The position numbers and the translations under genes were made by a program. A DNA stretch of 64,000 nucleotides, taken from positions 310,001-374,000 of the forward strand of contig NZ_JAKMCM010000002.1 in assembly GCF_022662015.1 (NCBI RefSeq), written 5' to 3'. Source of the stretch: Aestuariivivens sediminicola. GTDB taxonomy: Bacteria > Bacteroidota > Bacteroidia > Flavobacteriales > Flavobacteriaceae. A model generated the notes under the pieces. It saw nothing but the letters and a program-made list of their open reading frames with translations. It was not told the origin of the DNA and searched no databases. Within the stretch, counting starts at the first letter, position 1. Each line of letters opens with the position of its first letter. Shown in pieces: positions 1-8,370 of the stretch.

Positions 1-204
1 GAATGCAAAGGCCAGGGTTTTTGTTTTGGCAAGGTTGGCGAAATAGGATTCTACAGCATTATCAAGGCTCAGTTGAACATCATTGATAAGTTGTCTTTTA
101 TTGGCCTGGTAATTTTTATAGTTCCAATAGACCTGTACACCAATGGTGCATAAAATAACAAATGCAATAAAATAAAGAATCCATTTCAATTTAGAAGCAT
201 TCAT
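1..204 (-). CDS. Two-component sensor histidine kinase, N-terminus only
   Basis: Only the first 68 codons lie in the window; the gene continues off the left edge. It begins with ATG at 204 and starts MNASKLKWILYF, followed by one hydrophobic membrane segment (about residues 8-25) and a periplasmic stretch beginning VQVYWNYKNYQANKRQLIND. That arrangement is typical of Bacteroidota membrane histidine kinases whose sensor domain follows a single short N-terminal helix. No kinase domain is visible, so the call rests on the N-terminal pattern and on context: it is divergent from an operon of GLPGLI-family genes and a TonB-type receptor, genes often found beside such kinases. It probably regulates or senses through that operon. 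Confidence 0.6.
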   Translation of the reverse strand, partial: MNASKLKWILYFIAFVILCTIGVQVYWNYKNYQANKRQLINDVQLSLDNAVESYFANLAKTKTLAFAF

Positions 205-512
205 ATTCGTGTTGTTTAATTATAAGCTATTCCACGAGGTCATTTTACGTTTTAGACGGCCTGACCAAAAATCTCCTCAGGCACATGATTAGCCTTGAAT
301 CGCCATGCAATCTCGTGTGGTCCTGGTTCATCAGGGGATATTACTTTACATGCTATAAAAAGACTTACATTATCAAAACCTCTAGCGGTCTGTTCTATCT
401 TATTGAAACCTGTTTTCAATGTGCCTCTTCAGGTGCTATGACGGTCCTTTTTAGAACATTGCATTCAAATGACAGTTCAAAAATAGCCTTAAAAAAGCGA
501 TTTAACGAATCG

Positions 513-538
513 GTTAACACACGTTAACACTAGTTAAC
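513..538. promoter_or_regulatory. Three GTTAAC sites spaced exactly 10 bp: probable response-regulator operator
   Basis: GTTAAC occurs at 513-518, 523-528 and 533-538, and a degenerate TTTAAC lies at 501-506. One helical turn between sites is the geometry used by OmpR/PhoB-family response regulators. The array sits just upstream of a possible -7 box (561-568), where an activator would bind, and between the divergent sensor-kinase gene and the GLPGLI operon. That the neighbouring two-component system binds here is inference. The rest of the 205-596 gap holds no convincing gene; an 80-codon open frame inside it has no family features. Confidence 0.5.
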
Positions 539-560
539 GGTTTTATATGGAAAGATATCC

Positions 561-568
561 CATTTTTG
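561..568 (+). promoter_or_regulatory. Possible Bacteroidota -7 box of the GLPGLI operon
   Basis: CATTTTTG matches 5 of the 6 fixed positions of the TAnnTTTG -7 consensus and lies 28 bp before the ATG at 597, directly downstream of the GTTAAC array. No clear -33 TTTG is visible, as would be expected for an activator-dependent promoter. Confidence 0.3.
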
Positions 569-596
569 CAATGTCAATTTAAAATCAAATCAAAAA

Positions 597-1439
597 ATGC
601 AACAGTTTTTAATTTTAGTAATCATTTGGTGTATTTCCAATGGACTATTCGCACAGGATTTTCAAGGTGTAGCAACCTATAAGACCAAACGTAAAATAGA
701 GGTTCCATTGGACAGTACCCAAATGACTTCGGAGATGCATCAGCGCATGATCGAGATGCTTAAAAAGCAATTCGAGAAAACATTTGTGTTATCCTTCAAC
801 CAGCAGGCTTCAATTTATAAGGAAGATGAAACATTAGAAGCACCTCGGGCAGGAAACATGCGAATGATGTTTATTACAACGGATGGTGCAGATGTGCTTT
901 ATAAGGATATGAAGGCCAACCGCTACACCTCACAGACTGAATTTTTTGGTAAACTATTTCTGGTAAAGGACGATCTTGAAAAATTAGATTGGACTCTGGA
1001 GAATGAAACCAAGAATATTGGAAAATATACCTGTTATAAGGCTACATTGAAGCGTGTTGTCGATGTGGTTCAGGGAGGTATAAGTATCAATGGTGACAAA
1101 GATCTTGATGCAGAGACCGATGAGACACCCCAAACTCGCGAAATAACGGTTACGGCTTGGTATACACCACAGATACCATTAAATAACGGACCGGCCAGGT
1201 ATTATGGTCTGCCGGGCCTTATTTTAGAAGTCAGCGATGGTGAAGAAAGTATCCTTTGCAGTAAGATCGTACTCAATCCGGATAAGAGTATAAGCATAAA
1301 GGAACCCGAAAAGGGAAAGGAAGTCGATCAGGCGGAATACGAAGCGATAGTAGAAAAGAAATTAGAAGAAGAACGGGATCGATTCAGTGATGTCGGCCAT
1401 GACGATGGTGAACGCATTGAAATTAGAATAGGAGGGTGA
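597..1439 (+). CDS. GLPGLI family protein (first of three paralogs)
   Basis: A 280-residue exported protein with a signal peptide (about residues 1-19, ending LFAQ). It carries the family-defining GLPGLI motif at residues 204-209, preceded by the conserved WYTPQIP segment. Two cysteines shared with the next two genes lie in KYTCYKA and ILCSKI and could form a disulfide. The family is common in Bacteroidota, is predicted to be periplasmic and has no established biochemical function; it often sits beside TonB-type receptors, as here. It is the first gene of a likely operon running to the receptor that ends at 6185. The charged C-terminus (KKLEEERDRF) is less basic than in the other two copies. 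Family assignment is secure; function is unknown. Confidence 0.9.
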   Translation: MQQFLILVIIWCISNGLFAQDFQGVATYKTKRKIEVPLDSTQMTSEMHQRMIEMLKKQFEKTFVLSFNQQASIYKEDETLEAPRAGNMRMMFITTDGADVLYKDMKANRYTSQTEFFGKLFLVKDDLEKLDWTLENETKNIGKYTCYKATLKRVVDVVQGGISINGDKDLDAETDETPQTREITVTAWYTPQIPLNNGPARYYGLPGLILEVSDGEESILCSKIVLNPDKSISIKEPEKGKEVDQAEYEAIVEKKLEEERDRFSDVGHDDGERIEIRIGG

Positions 1440-1540
1440 TCTCAAGTGCGATTTAACGCATAATGGATTAAACCAAATCACGTGGAAATGGTCTAATTTG
1501 CATAATGTCTTAGATTTAGGGCACAATAATACTATTTCCA

Positions 1541-2413
1541 ATGCGAAACGCTACTCTTAAAACCACAACATTAATTGTTTCTTTATGTCTTTCCTTTATC
1601 GTTTATTCTCAGAATAAGTTTCAGGGTAAGGCCTTCTACCTGTCGAAAACCACCGTTGATATGAGCAATTTTGGCGGAGGTCAGTTAACGGAAGAACGGA
1701 AAAAACAAATTGCCGATCGGATGAAAAGTTTCCTGGAAAAGTCCTTTGTTCTCACCTTTAATCAGGTAGAATCTATCTATAAGGAGGAAGAACGATTGGA
1801 GGCCCCGGGACAAGGAGGACGAGGATTCCGGTTTGGTATGATGCGCAATGCCGGTGGGGATCTTTACAAAAATGTACATTCAAAACAATTTTTGCAGGAG
1901 CATGAATTCATGGGAAAACAATTTTTAGTTAAGGATGATCTGCCGGAATTAGAATGGCAATTGGATTCTGAAACCAAGGCCATTGGACAGTACACCTGTT
2001 TTAAGGCAACCGCCAGGAAAAAAATAACAGGTTTCGACTTTAATGCGTTCAGGAGGAGACCCAATACGGAACAGGAACAGGATTCTACTGCAATCAAGAA
2101 TCAGGAAAAAGAAGTGGGCGATGAACCCCGTGAGGTTGTTGTAACGGCCTGGTATACACCGCAAATTCCGGTTAATCAGGGACCGGACACCTATTGGGGA
2201 TTGCCCGGTCTGATTTTAGAGGTAAGTGCCGACAGAACCACCATACTCTGCTCAAAGATTATTTTAAACCCATCAGAAAAGGACGATATTACAATACCAG
2301 CTAAAGGTAAAGAGGTGACCCAGAATGAATACGACATCATCGTAAAGGAAAAATCGGAAGAAATGCGTGAAATGTTCAGAAGCAGAAGGAGAAATAACCT
2401 GAGAAGAAATTAA
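1541..2413 (+). CDS. GLPGLI family protein (second of three paralogs)
   Basis: A 290-residue exported protein with a signal peptide (about 1-24, ending VYSQ). GLPGLI is at residues 220-225, after WYTPQIP. It shares with its neighbours the N-terminal FQGKA-YLSK segment, a following LTFN--ESIYKEEERLEAP block and the two cysteines in QYTCFKA and ILCSKI. It differs by a glycine/arginine/phenylalanine-rich stretch near residues 87-102 and a strongly basic tail (RSRRRNNLRRN). The 101-bp gap from the first paralog has no obvious terminator. Tandem duplication followed by divergence is the simplest explanation. Its function is not known. Confidence 0.9.
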   Translation: MRNATLKTTTLIVSLCLSFIVYSQNKFQGKAFYLSKTTVDMSNFGGGQLTEERKKQIADRMKSFLEKSFVLTFNQVESIYKEEERLEAPGQGGRGFRFGMMRNAGGDLYKNVHSKQFLQEHEFMGKQFLVKDDLPELEWQLDSETKAIGQYTCFKATARKKITGFDFNAFRRRPNTEQEQDSTAIKNQEKEVGDEPREVVVTAWYTPQIPVNQGPDTYWGLPGLILEVSADRTTILCSKIILNPSEKDDITIPAKGKEVTQNEYDIIVKEKSEEMREMFRSRRRNNLRRN

Positions 2414-2565
2414 TTGAAAGAACGTCTATGCTCTGCGAACCACTTTTCGATTGGTGATGATTTGCATTTTGAATTCAGTGGGATTTGACAAGCATTTATG
2501 AAACATTTAAAAACCAAGTGATGAATGATTATTGGTCCAATTGATATAATTGTTTAATAAATTAA

Positions 2566-2573
2566 TATATTTG
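2566..2573 (+). promoter_or_regulatory. Bacteroidota -7 box (TATATTTG) before the third GLPGLI gene
   Basis: TATATTTG is an exact TAnnTTTG match in the 188-bp gap, 28 bp before the ATG at 2602. A TTG about 22 bp upstream could be the -33 element. The third paralog and the receptor may therefore be transcribed independently of the first two genes. Confidence 0.5.
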
Positions 2574-2601
2574 TTAAACATAACAATATATCACGTAAGT
2601 C

Positions 2602-3429
2602 ATGAGATCCTTAAAACACAATTTTACAAAAGTTTCATTACTAATGGCGTTTCTTCTTTTTGGAGTTGCTGATGCAGTCGCTCAAAACTTTCAGGGGAAA
2701 GCCTACTATTTGTCTAAATCTACCATAGAATTTGGGAGCTGGGGCGCTACCTTGAGTGAGGAGCGTAAAAAGGAAATTAAGCAGCGCTTAAAAAACAGAT
2801 TGGAAAAGAATTATATACTGACATTTAATATCGAAGAATCGACATTCGATGAGGAAGAACGATTAGATGCGGTTTCGGGAGCCACCGATTCATGGGGTAA
2901 GAACTTTACGCCTGGTACAAGCTATAAGAATATTAAGACCAATACGGTTCTGCAAGATCAGGAGTTTTATGGTAAGAAGTTTTTAATTGCGGATCAATTG
3001 TTAAAACTGGAATGGAATATCACTGACGAATCAAAAAAGATAGGGGATTACTTCTGTATGAAGGCGCTTGCTCTGGTGCCATCAGATTCAATTGCCTGGT
3101 ATGATTTTTCATGGGACAAATTAAGAAGCAATAGCAATGCAGAGTCATCTGATACGGAAGCTATAGAGTTAACCCAGGTAGAAGCCTGGTACACCCCTCA
3201 GATTCCTGTGAGTCACGGTCCATTGGAATATTCAGGACTGCCGGGATTAATACTTGAAGTGAGTGCAAATAATACGACCATGCTTTGCTACAAGATCGTA
3301 TTGAGTTCCGATGACCAAACGAAAATAAAAAAACCAGGTAAAGGAGAAATAGTAAAAAAATCAGAATATCAGAACATCGTGATGAGCAAAATGGCAGAAA
3401 TGAGAGATATGTACAGAGGGAGAAGGTGA
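2602..3429 (+). CDS. GLPGLI family protein (third of three paralogs)
   Basis: A 275-residue exported protein with a signal peptide (about 1-27, ending AVAQ) and GLPGLI at residues 212-217 after WYTPQIP. The shared cysteines lie in DYFCMKA and MLCYKI. It resembles the second paralog in the N-terminal FQGKAYYLSKSTIEF region and ends with a basic MYRGRR tail. It is followed after 44 bp by the receptor gene, so the two are very likely co-transcribed, possibly also from their own promoter at about 2566. Its function is unknown; the position suggests a periplasmic partner of the receptor. Confidence 0.9.
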   Translation: MRSLKHNFTKVSLLMAFLLFGVADAVAQNFQGKAYYLSKSTIEFGSWGATLSEERKKEIKQRLKNRLEKNYILTFNIEESTFDEEERLDAVSGATDSWGKNFTPGTSYKNIKTNTVLQDQEFYGKKFLIADQLLKLEWNITDESKKIGDYFCMKALALVPSDSIAWYDFSWDKLRSNSNAESSDTEAIELTQVEAWYTPQIPVSHGPLEYSGLPGLILEVSANNTTMLCYKIVLSSDDQTKIKKPGKGEIVKKSEYQNIVMSKMAEMRDMYRGRR

Positions 3430-3473
3430 TGGTCTTGTGTTGATCTAGTTTAAAATTGTTGGAAGGATAACTT

Positions 3474-6185
3474 ATGAAAAATCGATTACTTATTGTCTTG
3501 CTGTTGTTGGGGTATTCCGCCTTCGCTCAGTTGAAGTTTGAAGGGGTTATAAAGGACAGTATCGGAAGCCCATTGGAATTGGCAAACATTATTGCTATTA
3601 ATCAGGAAACACAAAAACTCGATTCTTATGGTATCTCCAATCAAGATGGGTATTACAAATTATCCCTTGAAAAAAATGCCGCTTATAAAATTCAGGTGAG
3701 TTACATTGGGATGAAAACCCTTCAGACCGATGTAAAGACCGGAGAGGTGAATTTGATAAAGGATTTCACGCTTCAAAATGATAATACCTTAGATGAAATC
3801 GAACTGGTTTACGAAATGCCTGTAACCGTAAAAGGCGATACCATAGTTTATAATGCCGATTCCTTTACATCCGGTTCCGAGAGAAAACTCGGCGATGTTC
3901 TGAACAAACTGCCCGGTGTTGAAGTGAATGATGAAGGCCAGATTGAAGTTGAAGGCCGAGCGGTAAGCAAAGTTATGGTTGAAGGCAAAGATTTTTTTGA
4001 TGGCGATTCTAAATTGGCCACCGAAAACATTCCTGCAAATGCCGTTGATAAGGTCCAGGTGCTCAAAAATTATGCAGAGGTGGGGCAACTCAGTGGCGTA
4101 ACCAACAATCAGGACAATGTTGCCATTAATATTAAATTGAAGGAAGGTAAAAAGAACTTTTGGTTTGGTAATGTTACTGCCGGAGTTGGTGATGCCGATG
4201 ACAAAACCTTGTATTTGGCCCAGCCAAAACTTTTTTATTACAGTCCGGAGTACAGCGTAAATGTAATTAGCGATTTAAACAATGTTGGAGAAATAGCGTT
4301 TAACCGGAGGGATTATTTCAATTTTACCGGTGGTTTTCGCAGTCCGAGCAGAAGCAGTGGTACCAACATTAATTTGGGGAACAATAATCTAGGGTTTTTA
4401 TCCCTGCAAAACAATCGGGCAAAGGATATTAATACCAAGTTTGGTGCAGCCAATTTTAGTTACTCTCCTAAGAAAACACTGGACATTAGTGGTTTTGCCA
4501 TATTCTTGAGCAGTAGAACAGATTTACAGGAAAACAGCTCCGTAATTTATACCAATCCGGATTTAAACATACCAGACGAGTCCACCGAAAGTAATACGGC
4601 ACAGAGTAGCGATCTGGCGATGGCTAAGTTTAGTGCAAAATACAAACCTAACACCGACAATCAGCTCGATTACGACGTCTTGGCAAGAACCTCAAAGGAG
4701 TCTCAGGATCAACTATTTTACTCTTCGGTGAATGGCAATATTGATGAATTTGAAAATGCAAAGCCCTACAGTATCAATCAAAATCTGAATTATTATTACA
4801 CCTTGGACGATGCCAATATCTTTGCTTTAGAGGTGCAGCACCTGCTTCAGGATGAAGACCCTTTTTATAATGCGATCCTCGAAGATAAGGACAACTATGC
4901 CGGTACTGCTTCCGCCTTGGGCTTGGATAATTTGCAGTTGGATTACAACCTGGCTCAGGAAAAGCGCGTGAAGTCGAATCAATTGGATGCGAAACTGGAC
5001 TATTGGAACATTATAAATTCCAAAAGCGATATTAATTTCACATTAGGAACCATATACAGCAAGCAGGATTTTCAATCCGATATTTTTCAATTTCTTGATG
5101 ATGGGTCCCGATTTGACAACAACCCTAACATAAATGATGGTCTGGATACCAATGCCATCGGGTATCGGTTCTCCGATGTATATCTCGGTGTGCACTATCG
5201 CTTAAAATCTGGAATATTTACATTTACGCCTGGCTTTTCTGCTCATGCCTACAGTGCCAAGAATAATCAGTTCGATACCAACTTTACGGATAACTTTTTC
5301 AGGTTCTTACCGGACTTCAATACGAGGATACAATTAAAAAAGAGTGAGCAGATTATTTTTAACTATGCCATGCGAACTCAGTTTACGGATGTGAACCAAC
5401 TGGCAAGTGGTCTGGTGCTTAACAGCTACAGATCGATATTTTCAGGAAACCAGGAATTGGAAAGTGCCCTTTCCCATAATCTTAGTTTGTCCTATTTCAG
5501 TTTTAATCTGTTTAATTACACTAATGTCAATGCCCGATTAAATTACAGTAAGACGGTCGACAGAATTAGAACAACCTCCCAATTTCAGCCGGGGAGCGTG
5601 GTACGTGTCAGTACACCCTTTAATTCCAACTTCGCAGATGAAAGTGCCAGTGCCAGTGCCCGTATACAGAAAACAATTGGAAAATTCAGGGGAACCCTGA
5701 ACGGAAATTTCAATTACAATAAATTTAACCAGATTATCAATGGAACACCCTCTGTAAACGAAAATTATTCTCATAGTTACCGGGCAGAACTGCGCACTAA
5801 TTTCAGGGAAGCACCAAATTTCGAATTGGGCTACCGTTACAGCATCCAGGATAATGATCAAGGTGCAAGTCGGACCAAGTTTTTCACCAAAGCCCCGTCA
5901 ATAGAATTCGATGCGGTGATTTTTAAATCATTCACCTTTCGTACGGATTATTCCTATAACAGTTTTAGCGATGAGGACAGAAAAATCAATTCCTTCGAGT
6001 TTTGGGACGCTTCTTTGTCCTACAGGAAGAATGCCGACAGTAAATGGGAATATGAAATCAAAGCAACAAACCTCTTGGATACCAGATCACAGAATACCAG
6101 CCGATCCAACAACATTTCGGTAAGTGCAACAGAGTATTTCATCCAACCGCGCTTTATCACATTTCGCTTACGATATGAATTGTAA
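3474..6185 (+). CDS. TonB-dependent receptor-type outer-membrane protein with carboxypeptidase-like regulatory domain
   Basis: A 903-residue outer-membrane beta-barrel protein. A signal peptide (about 1-18, SAFAQ) is followed by a carboxypeptidase-D regulatory-like beta domain (about 20-105), a plug-like region (about 115-225, with DVLNKLPGVEVNDEGQIEVEGR) and a long barrel to the C-terminus (RFITFRLRYEL). No SusD gene is adjacent, so this is not a classical SusC/SusD pair. Receptors of this group lying beside GLPGLI genes are frequent in flavobacteria; a substrate cannot be read from the sequence. Together with the divergent kinase and the GTTAAC operator, an envelope-sensing or uptake role is plausible. 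The gene ends before the hairpin at 6335-6376. Confidence 0.85.
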   Translation: MKNRLLIVLLLLGYSAFAQLKFEGVIKDSIGSPLELANIIAINQETQKLDSYGISNQDGYYKLSLEKNAAYKIQVSYIGMKTLQTDVKTGEVNLIKDFTLQNDNTLDEIELVYEMPVTVKGDTIVYNADSFTSGSERKLGDVLNKLPGVEVNDEGQIEVEGRAVSKVMVEGKDFFDGDSKLATENIPANAVDKVQVLKNYAEVGQLSGVTNNQDNVAINIKLKEGKKNFWFGNVTAGVGDADDKTLYLAQPKLFYYSPEYSVNVISDLNNVGEIAFNRRDYFNFTGGFRSPSRSSGTNINLGNNNLGFLSLQNNRAKDINTKFGAANFSYSPKKTLDISGFAIFLSSRTDLQENSSVIYTNPDLNIPDESTESNTAQSSDLAMAKFSAKYKPNTDNQLDYDVLARTSKESQDQLFYSSVNGNIDEFENAKPYSINQNLNYYYTLDDANIFALEVQHLLQDEDPFYNAILEDKDNYAGTASALGLDNLQLDYNLAQEKRVKSNQLDAKLDYWNIINSKSDINFTLGTIYSKQDFQSDIFQFLDDGSRFDNNPNINDGLDTNAIGYRFSDVYLGVHYRLKSGIFTFTPGFSAHAYSAKNNQFDTNFTDNFFRFLPDFNTRIQLKKSEQIIFNYAMRTQFTDVNQLASGLVLNSYRSIFSGNQELESALSHNLSLSYFSFNLFNYTNVNARLNYSKTVDRIRTTSQFQPGSVVRVSTPFNSNFADESASASARIQKTIGKFRGTLNGNFNYNKFNQIINGTPSVNENYSHSYRAELRTNFREAPNFELGYRYSIQDNDQGASRTKFFTKAPSIEFDAVIFKSFTFRTDYSYNSFSDEDRKINSFEFWDASLSYRKNADSKWEYEIKATNLLDTRSQNTSRSNNISVSATEYFIQPRFITFRLRYEL

Positions 6186-6313
6186 TCAAATCATTCCGTC
6201 TACGTTACATCGGTTTCTTAAATAAGGTATGCCAACGGCTCTTCTGGGAAATTATAGTCGGCGGTGTTAGTATCTGTGCTGAGGTCTTAAAAATTTTGTA
6301 AGCACGGCTTGCG

Positions 6314-6376
6314 AAAATTGTCCTGTGAATTTTCAAAATTGTCCTGTGAATTTTTAAAATTCACAGGACAATTTTT
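6314..6376. terminator. Hairpin terminator made of two direct and one inverted copy of a 20-mer
   Basis: The 20-mer AAAATTGTCCTGTGAATTTT occurs at 6314-6333 and again at 6335-6354; its exact reverse complement is at 6356-6375, followed by T. The second and third copies form a perfect 20-bp hairpin with almost no loop, ending in a T-rich tract, in the convergent gap between the receptor and metK. It probably stops receptor transcription; the extra upstream copy could pair with the inverted copy as an alternative stem. The rest of 6186-6620 shows only the metK terminator. Confidence 0.7.
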
Positions 6377-6564
6377 AATTAATCTACCTATGGAACACAA
6401 AAAATATACTCACATCTTACTAAAGCGATGCTCAGGCCTTTAAATCCTGGTCTTTGTATCATCGGCGCATTGCCCTTTCATAATGAGCATAAAACCTGAT
6501 TTTAGAAATACAGCCTCCGGTTTATGAATGCTATACCTCGAATTGGTATGAATAGGATGGGCAT

Positions 6565-6594
6565 TAAAAAAAAAGACCACTGTGCAAGTAGTCT
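6565..6594 (-). terminator. Intrinsic terminator of metK
   Basis: On the minus strand an 8-bp stem (AGACTACT with AGTGGTCT, one G-U pair) with a 5-base loop is followed by nine T. It lies 27 bp beyond the metK stop codon. Confidence 0.85.
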
Positions 6595-6620
6595 CTTAAT
6601 ACATAGGTTCTAATCCCGGT

Positions 6621-7874
6621 TTATAGGCCAAAGGCAGACTTCACGCGGTCCACATAGTCTAATTTTTCCCAGGTAAATAATTCCACATCAAGGGTCACAC
6701 TGTCTCCATTAGGTTGGGTAAACGTTTTGGTTACTGTTTCATTGTTGCGCCCCATATGGCCGTAAGCCGCTGTTTCACTGTAAATAGGTGCCCTTAATTT
6801 TAGGCGTTCTTCAATGGCATAGGGACGCATATCGAAGATTTGCGATACTTTTTCCGCAATTTCACCATCGGTCATATTAAATGGACAGGTTCCATAGGTG
6901 TTTATAAATATACCCATAGGTTCGACAACACCAATAGCATAGCTCACCTGAACCAAAACTTCTTCTGCCACACCGGCGGCAACTAAATTTTTGGCAATAT
7001 GGCGTGTGGCGTATGCAGCACTCCGATCTACTTTACTCGGATCTTTACCCGAAAAAGCACCCCCGCCATGGGCCCCTTTACCGCCGTAGGTGTCAACCAC
7101 TATTTTACGCCCAGTAAGTCCGGTATCCCCATGCGGTCCGCCGATAACAAATTTACCAGTCGGGTTAATGTGGTAGGTAATGCCGTCATTGAACAGTTTT
7201 TGTATGGCCTCGGGTAATGTGGCAACAACTCGCGGAATTAAAATGGCTTTAACATCCGCCCTTATTTTCTCAAGCATGGTGTTCTCATCGGCGAATTCGT
7301 CGTGCTGTGTGGATAAGACAATCGAGTCAATTCGCTGAGGCACATTGTCATCACTGTATTCAATAGTGATCTGTGCTTTAGAATCCGGCCTCAAATAGGT
7401 AATGTCCTTATGTTCACGACGCAATTCGGCAAGTTCCTTTAACAAACGATGCGATAAGTCCAATGCCAGTGGCATATAGTTTTCTGTTTCACTCGTAGCA
7501 TAACCAAACATCATTCCCTGATCTCCGGCACCCTGCTCTTCTTTATTTCCGCGGTCGACACCTCGATTAATATCTTCCGACTGCTCATGAATCGCAGAAA
7601 AGACACCACAGGAATTACCGTCAAACATGTATTCCCCCTTAGTGTATCCAATTTTATTGATGGTGTCTCTGGCAATTTTTTGAACATCCAGGTAGGTATG
7701 TGATTTCACTTCACCGGCCAAAACCACCTGACCCGTGGTCACAAGAGTTTCACAGGCCACTTTTGAATCCACATCAAAGGCTAAAAAATGATCGATCAAT
7801 GCATCACTAATTTGGTCTGCAACCTTATCGGGATGTCCTTCAGAAACGCTTTCCGAAGTAAATAAATATGACAT
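6621..7874 (-). CDS. metK: S-adenosylmethionine synthetase
   Basis: A 417-residue cytoplasmic enzyme that makes S-adenosylmethionine from methionine and ATP. Signature motifs are present: GHPDK at residues 13-17 with the catalytic His14, GAGDQG at 115-120, and GGGAFSGKD at 270-278. Length and start ([17 protein letters not shown]) are normal for the family. It is transcribed alone, toward the receptor gene, with its own strong terminator at 6565-6594. Its leader carries a SAM-II type riboswitch (7923-8022), so expression should fall when SAM is abundant. Identification is certain. Confidence 0.98.
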   Translation of the reverse strand: MSYLFTSESVSEGHPDKVADQISDALIDHFLAFDVDSKVACETLVTTGQVVLAGEVKSHTYLDVQKIARDTINKIGYTKGEYMFDGNSCGVFSAIHEQSEDINRGVDRGNKEEQGAGDQGMMFGYATSETENYMPLALDLSHRLLKELAELRREHKDITYLRPDSKAQITIEYSDDNVPQRIDSIVLSTQHDEFADENTMLEKIRADVKAILIPRVVATLPEAIQKLFNDGITYHINPTGKFVIGGPHGDTGLTGRKIVVDTYGGKGAHGGGAFSGKDPSKVDRSAAYATRHIAKNLVAAGVAEEVLVQVSYAIGVVEPMGIFINTYGTCPFNMTDGEIAEKVSQIFDMRPYAIEERLKLRAPIYSETAAYGHMGRNNETVTKTFTQPNGDSVTLDVELFTWEKLDYVDRVKSAFGL

Positions 7875-7922
7875 ATTTTAAAATTTAATTGAAGATCTGA
7901 CGAGAGCGTCAAAGGAAGTTTA

Positions 7923-8022
7923 CACTGCCTTTAGCATTTTTGTATCTCGTTGTGCATTCGAGACCTCATCCTCGATGGTATTCGATTCAGAGAGAGGTTG
8001 CAATCAGTCAAATCTATCCTCT
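7923..8022 (-). promoter_or_regulatory. SAM-II type riboswitch with enlarged loop, upstream of metK
   Basis: Read on the minus strand, a perfect 5-bp P1 stem (AGAGG at 8022-8018 with CCTCT at 7997-7993) encloses GATTTGACTGATTGCAA, the conserved SAM-II loop. The downstream pseudoknot strand AAAAATGCTAAAGG lies at about 7941-7928. Between them is about 50 nt, much longer than in the short SAM-II form, including a TCTCG/CGAGA hairpin (7945-7963); a long-loop SAM-II variant is known from Bacteroidota. A small TGACG/CGTCA hairpin (7898-7911) between aptamer and ATG may be part of the expression platform. The aptamer ends about 48 nt before metK. Confidence 0.88.
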
Positions 8023-8142
8023 ATTCTGTTGTGCTGGCAAAATTAAAAAAATAAAAAGAAACAAGCGTTAATTTTTACAATCAAAAAATACCCACAGGTG
8101 CTGGATTGAATAAAAAATCAAAAAAGAGATGCATCATGCCGC

Positions 8143-8171
8143 TTTGTCTGTCCGCAGTACAGGGTAAATTG
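8143..8171 (+). promoter_or_regulatory. Possible promoter of the ilv leader transcript
   Basis: TTTG at 8143-8146 is followed after 18 bp by TAAATTG at 8165-8171, close to the Bacteroidota -33 TTTG / -7 TAnnTTTG arrangement. Transcription would start near 8178, about 70 bp before the leader ORF. The match is imperfect. Confidence 0.3.
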
Positions 8172-8247
8172 CACTTCAAACGACTTGTACCCTTATCGGG
8201 AACGAATCGAGTATTCCATTGATATCGCGGATAATTGCCGGGATAAG

Positions 8248-8292
8248 ATGCCCATCAATTTAAAAATAGCATTTCTGTCAGTGCTGTTGTAA
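8248..8292 (+). CDS. Ile/Leu/Val-rich leader peptide of the ilv operon
   Basis: A 14-codon ORF, MPINLKIAFLSVLL, in which 7 of 14 residues are Ile, Leu or Val, ending Val-Leu-Leu-stop. It lies 50 bp before an intrinsic terminator (8342-8370) that precedes the branched-chain amino-acid operon. This is the arrangement of a classical transcription attenuator: a ribosome stalled on branched-chain codons would prevent terminator formation. I could not identify a strong antiterminator; a 5-bp GTAAG/CTTAC pairing between the leader stop region (8289-8293) and the 5' terminator arm is the best candidate. AT-rich DNA encodes such residues often, so support is moderate. Confidence 0.5.
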   Translation: MPINLKIAFLSVLL

Positions 8293-8341
8293 GTTGTTCA
8301 ATAGAATGAGGAATACTTCATGAAAACAGGAGGTATATAGT

Positions 8342-8370
8342 GCCTTACCGTAATGGAAGGCTTTTTTCTT
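8342..8370 (+). terminator. Attenuator-type intrinsic terminator upstream of ilvD
   Basis: GCCTT-A-CC / GG-AAGGC forms a 7-bp stem with one bulged A and the loop GTAAT, followed by six T, C and two T. It lies 50 bp after the leader ORF and 241 bp before ilvD, with no gene upstream on this strand for it to end other than the leader, which argues for attenuation. Confidence 0.65.

Noticed and set aside
285-527. 80-codon open frame upstream of the first GLPGLI gene
   Set aside because: No signal peptide, domain or family pattern, unusual residue mix, and it runs through the GTTAAC operator array; most likely non-coding.
5640-5662. AGTGCC triplicate inside the receptor gene as a regulatory or phase-variable repeat
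   Set aside because: It is an in-frame Ser-Ala codon repeat in the barrel with only three units; ordinary coding sequence.
8136-8222. 28-codon ORF (begins MPLCLSAVQGK) as the ilv leader peptide
   Set aside because: Not enriched in Ile/Val/Leu near its end, overlaps the best promoter candidate, and lies too far from the terminator; the ORF at 8248 fits better.
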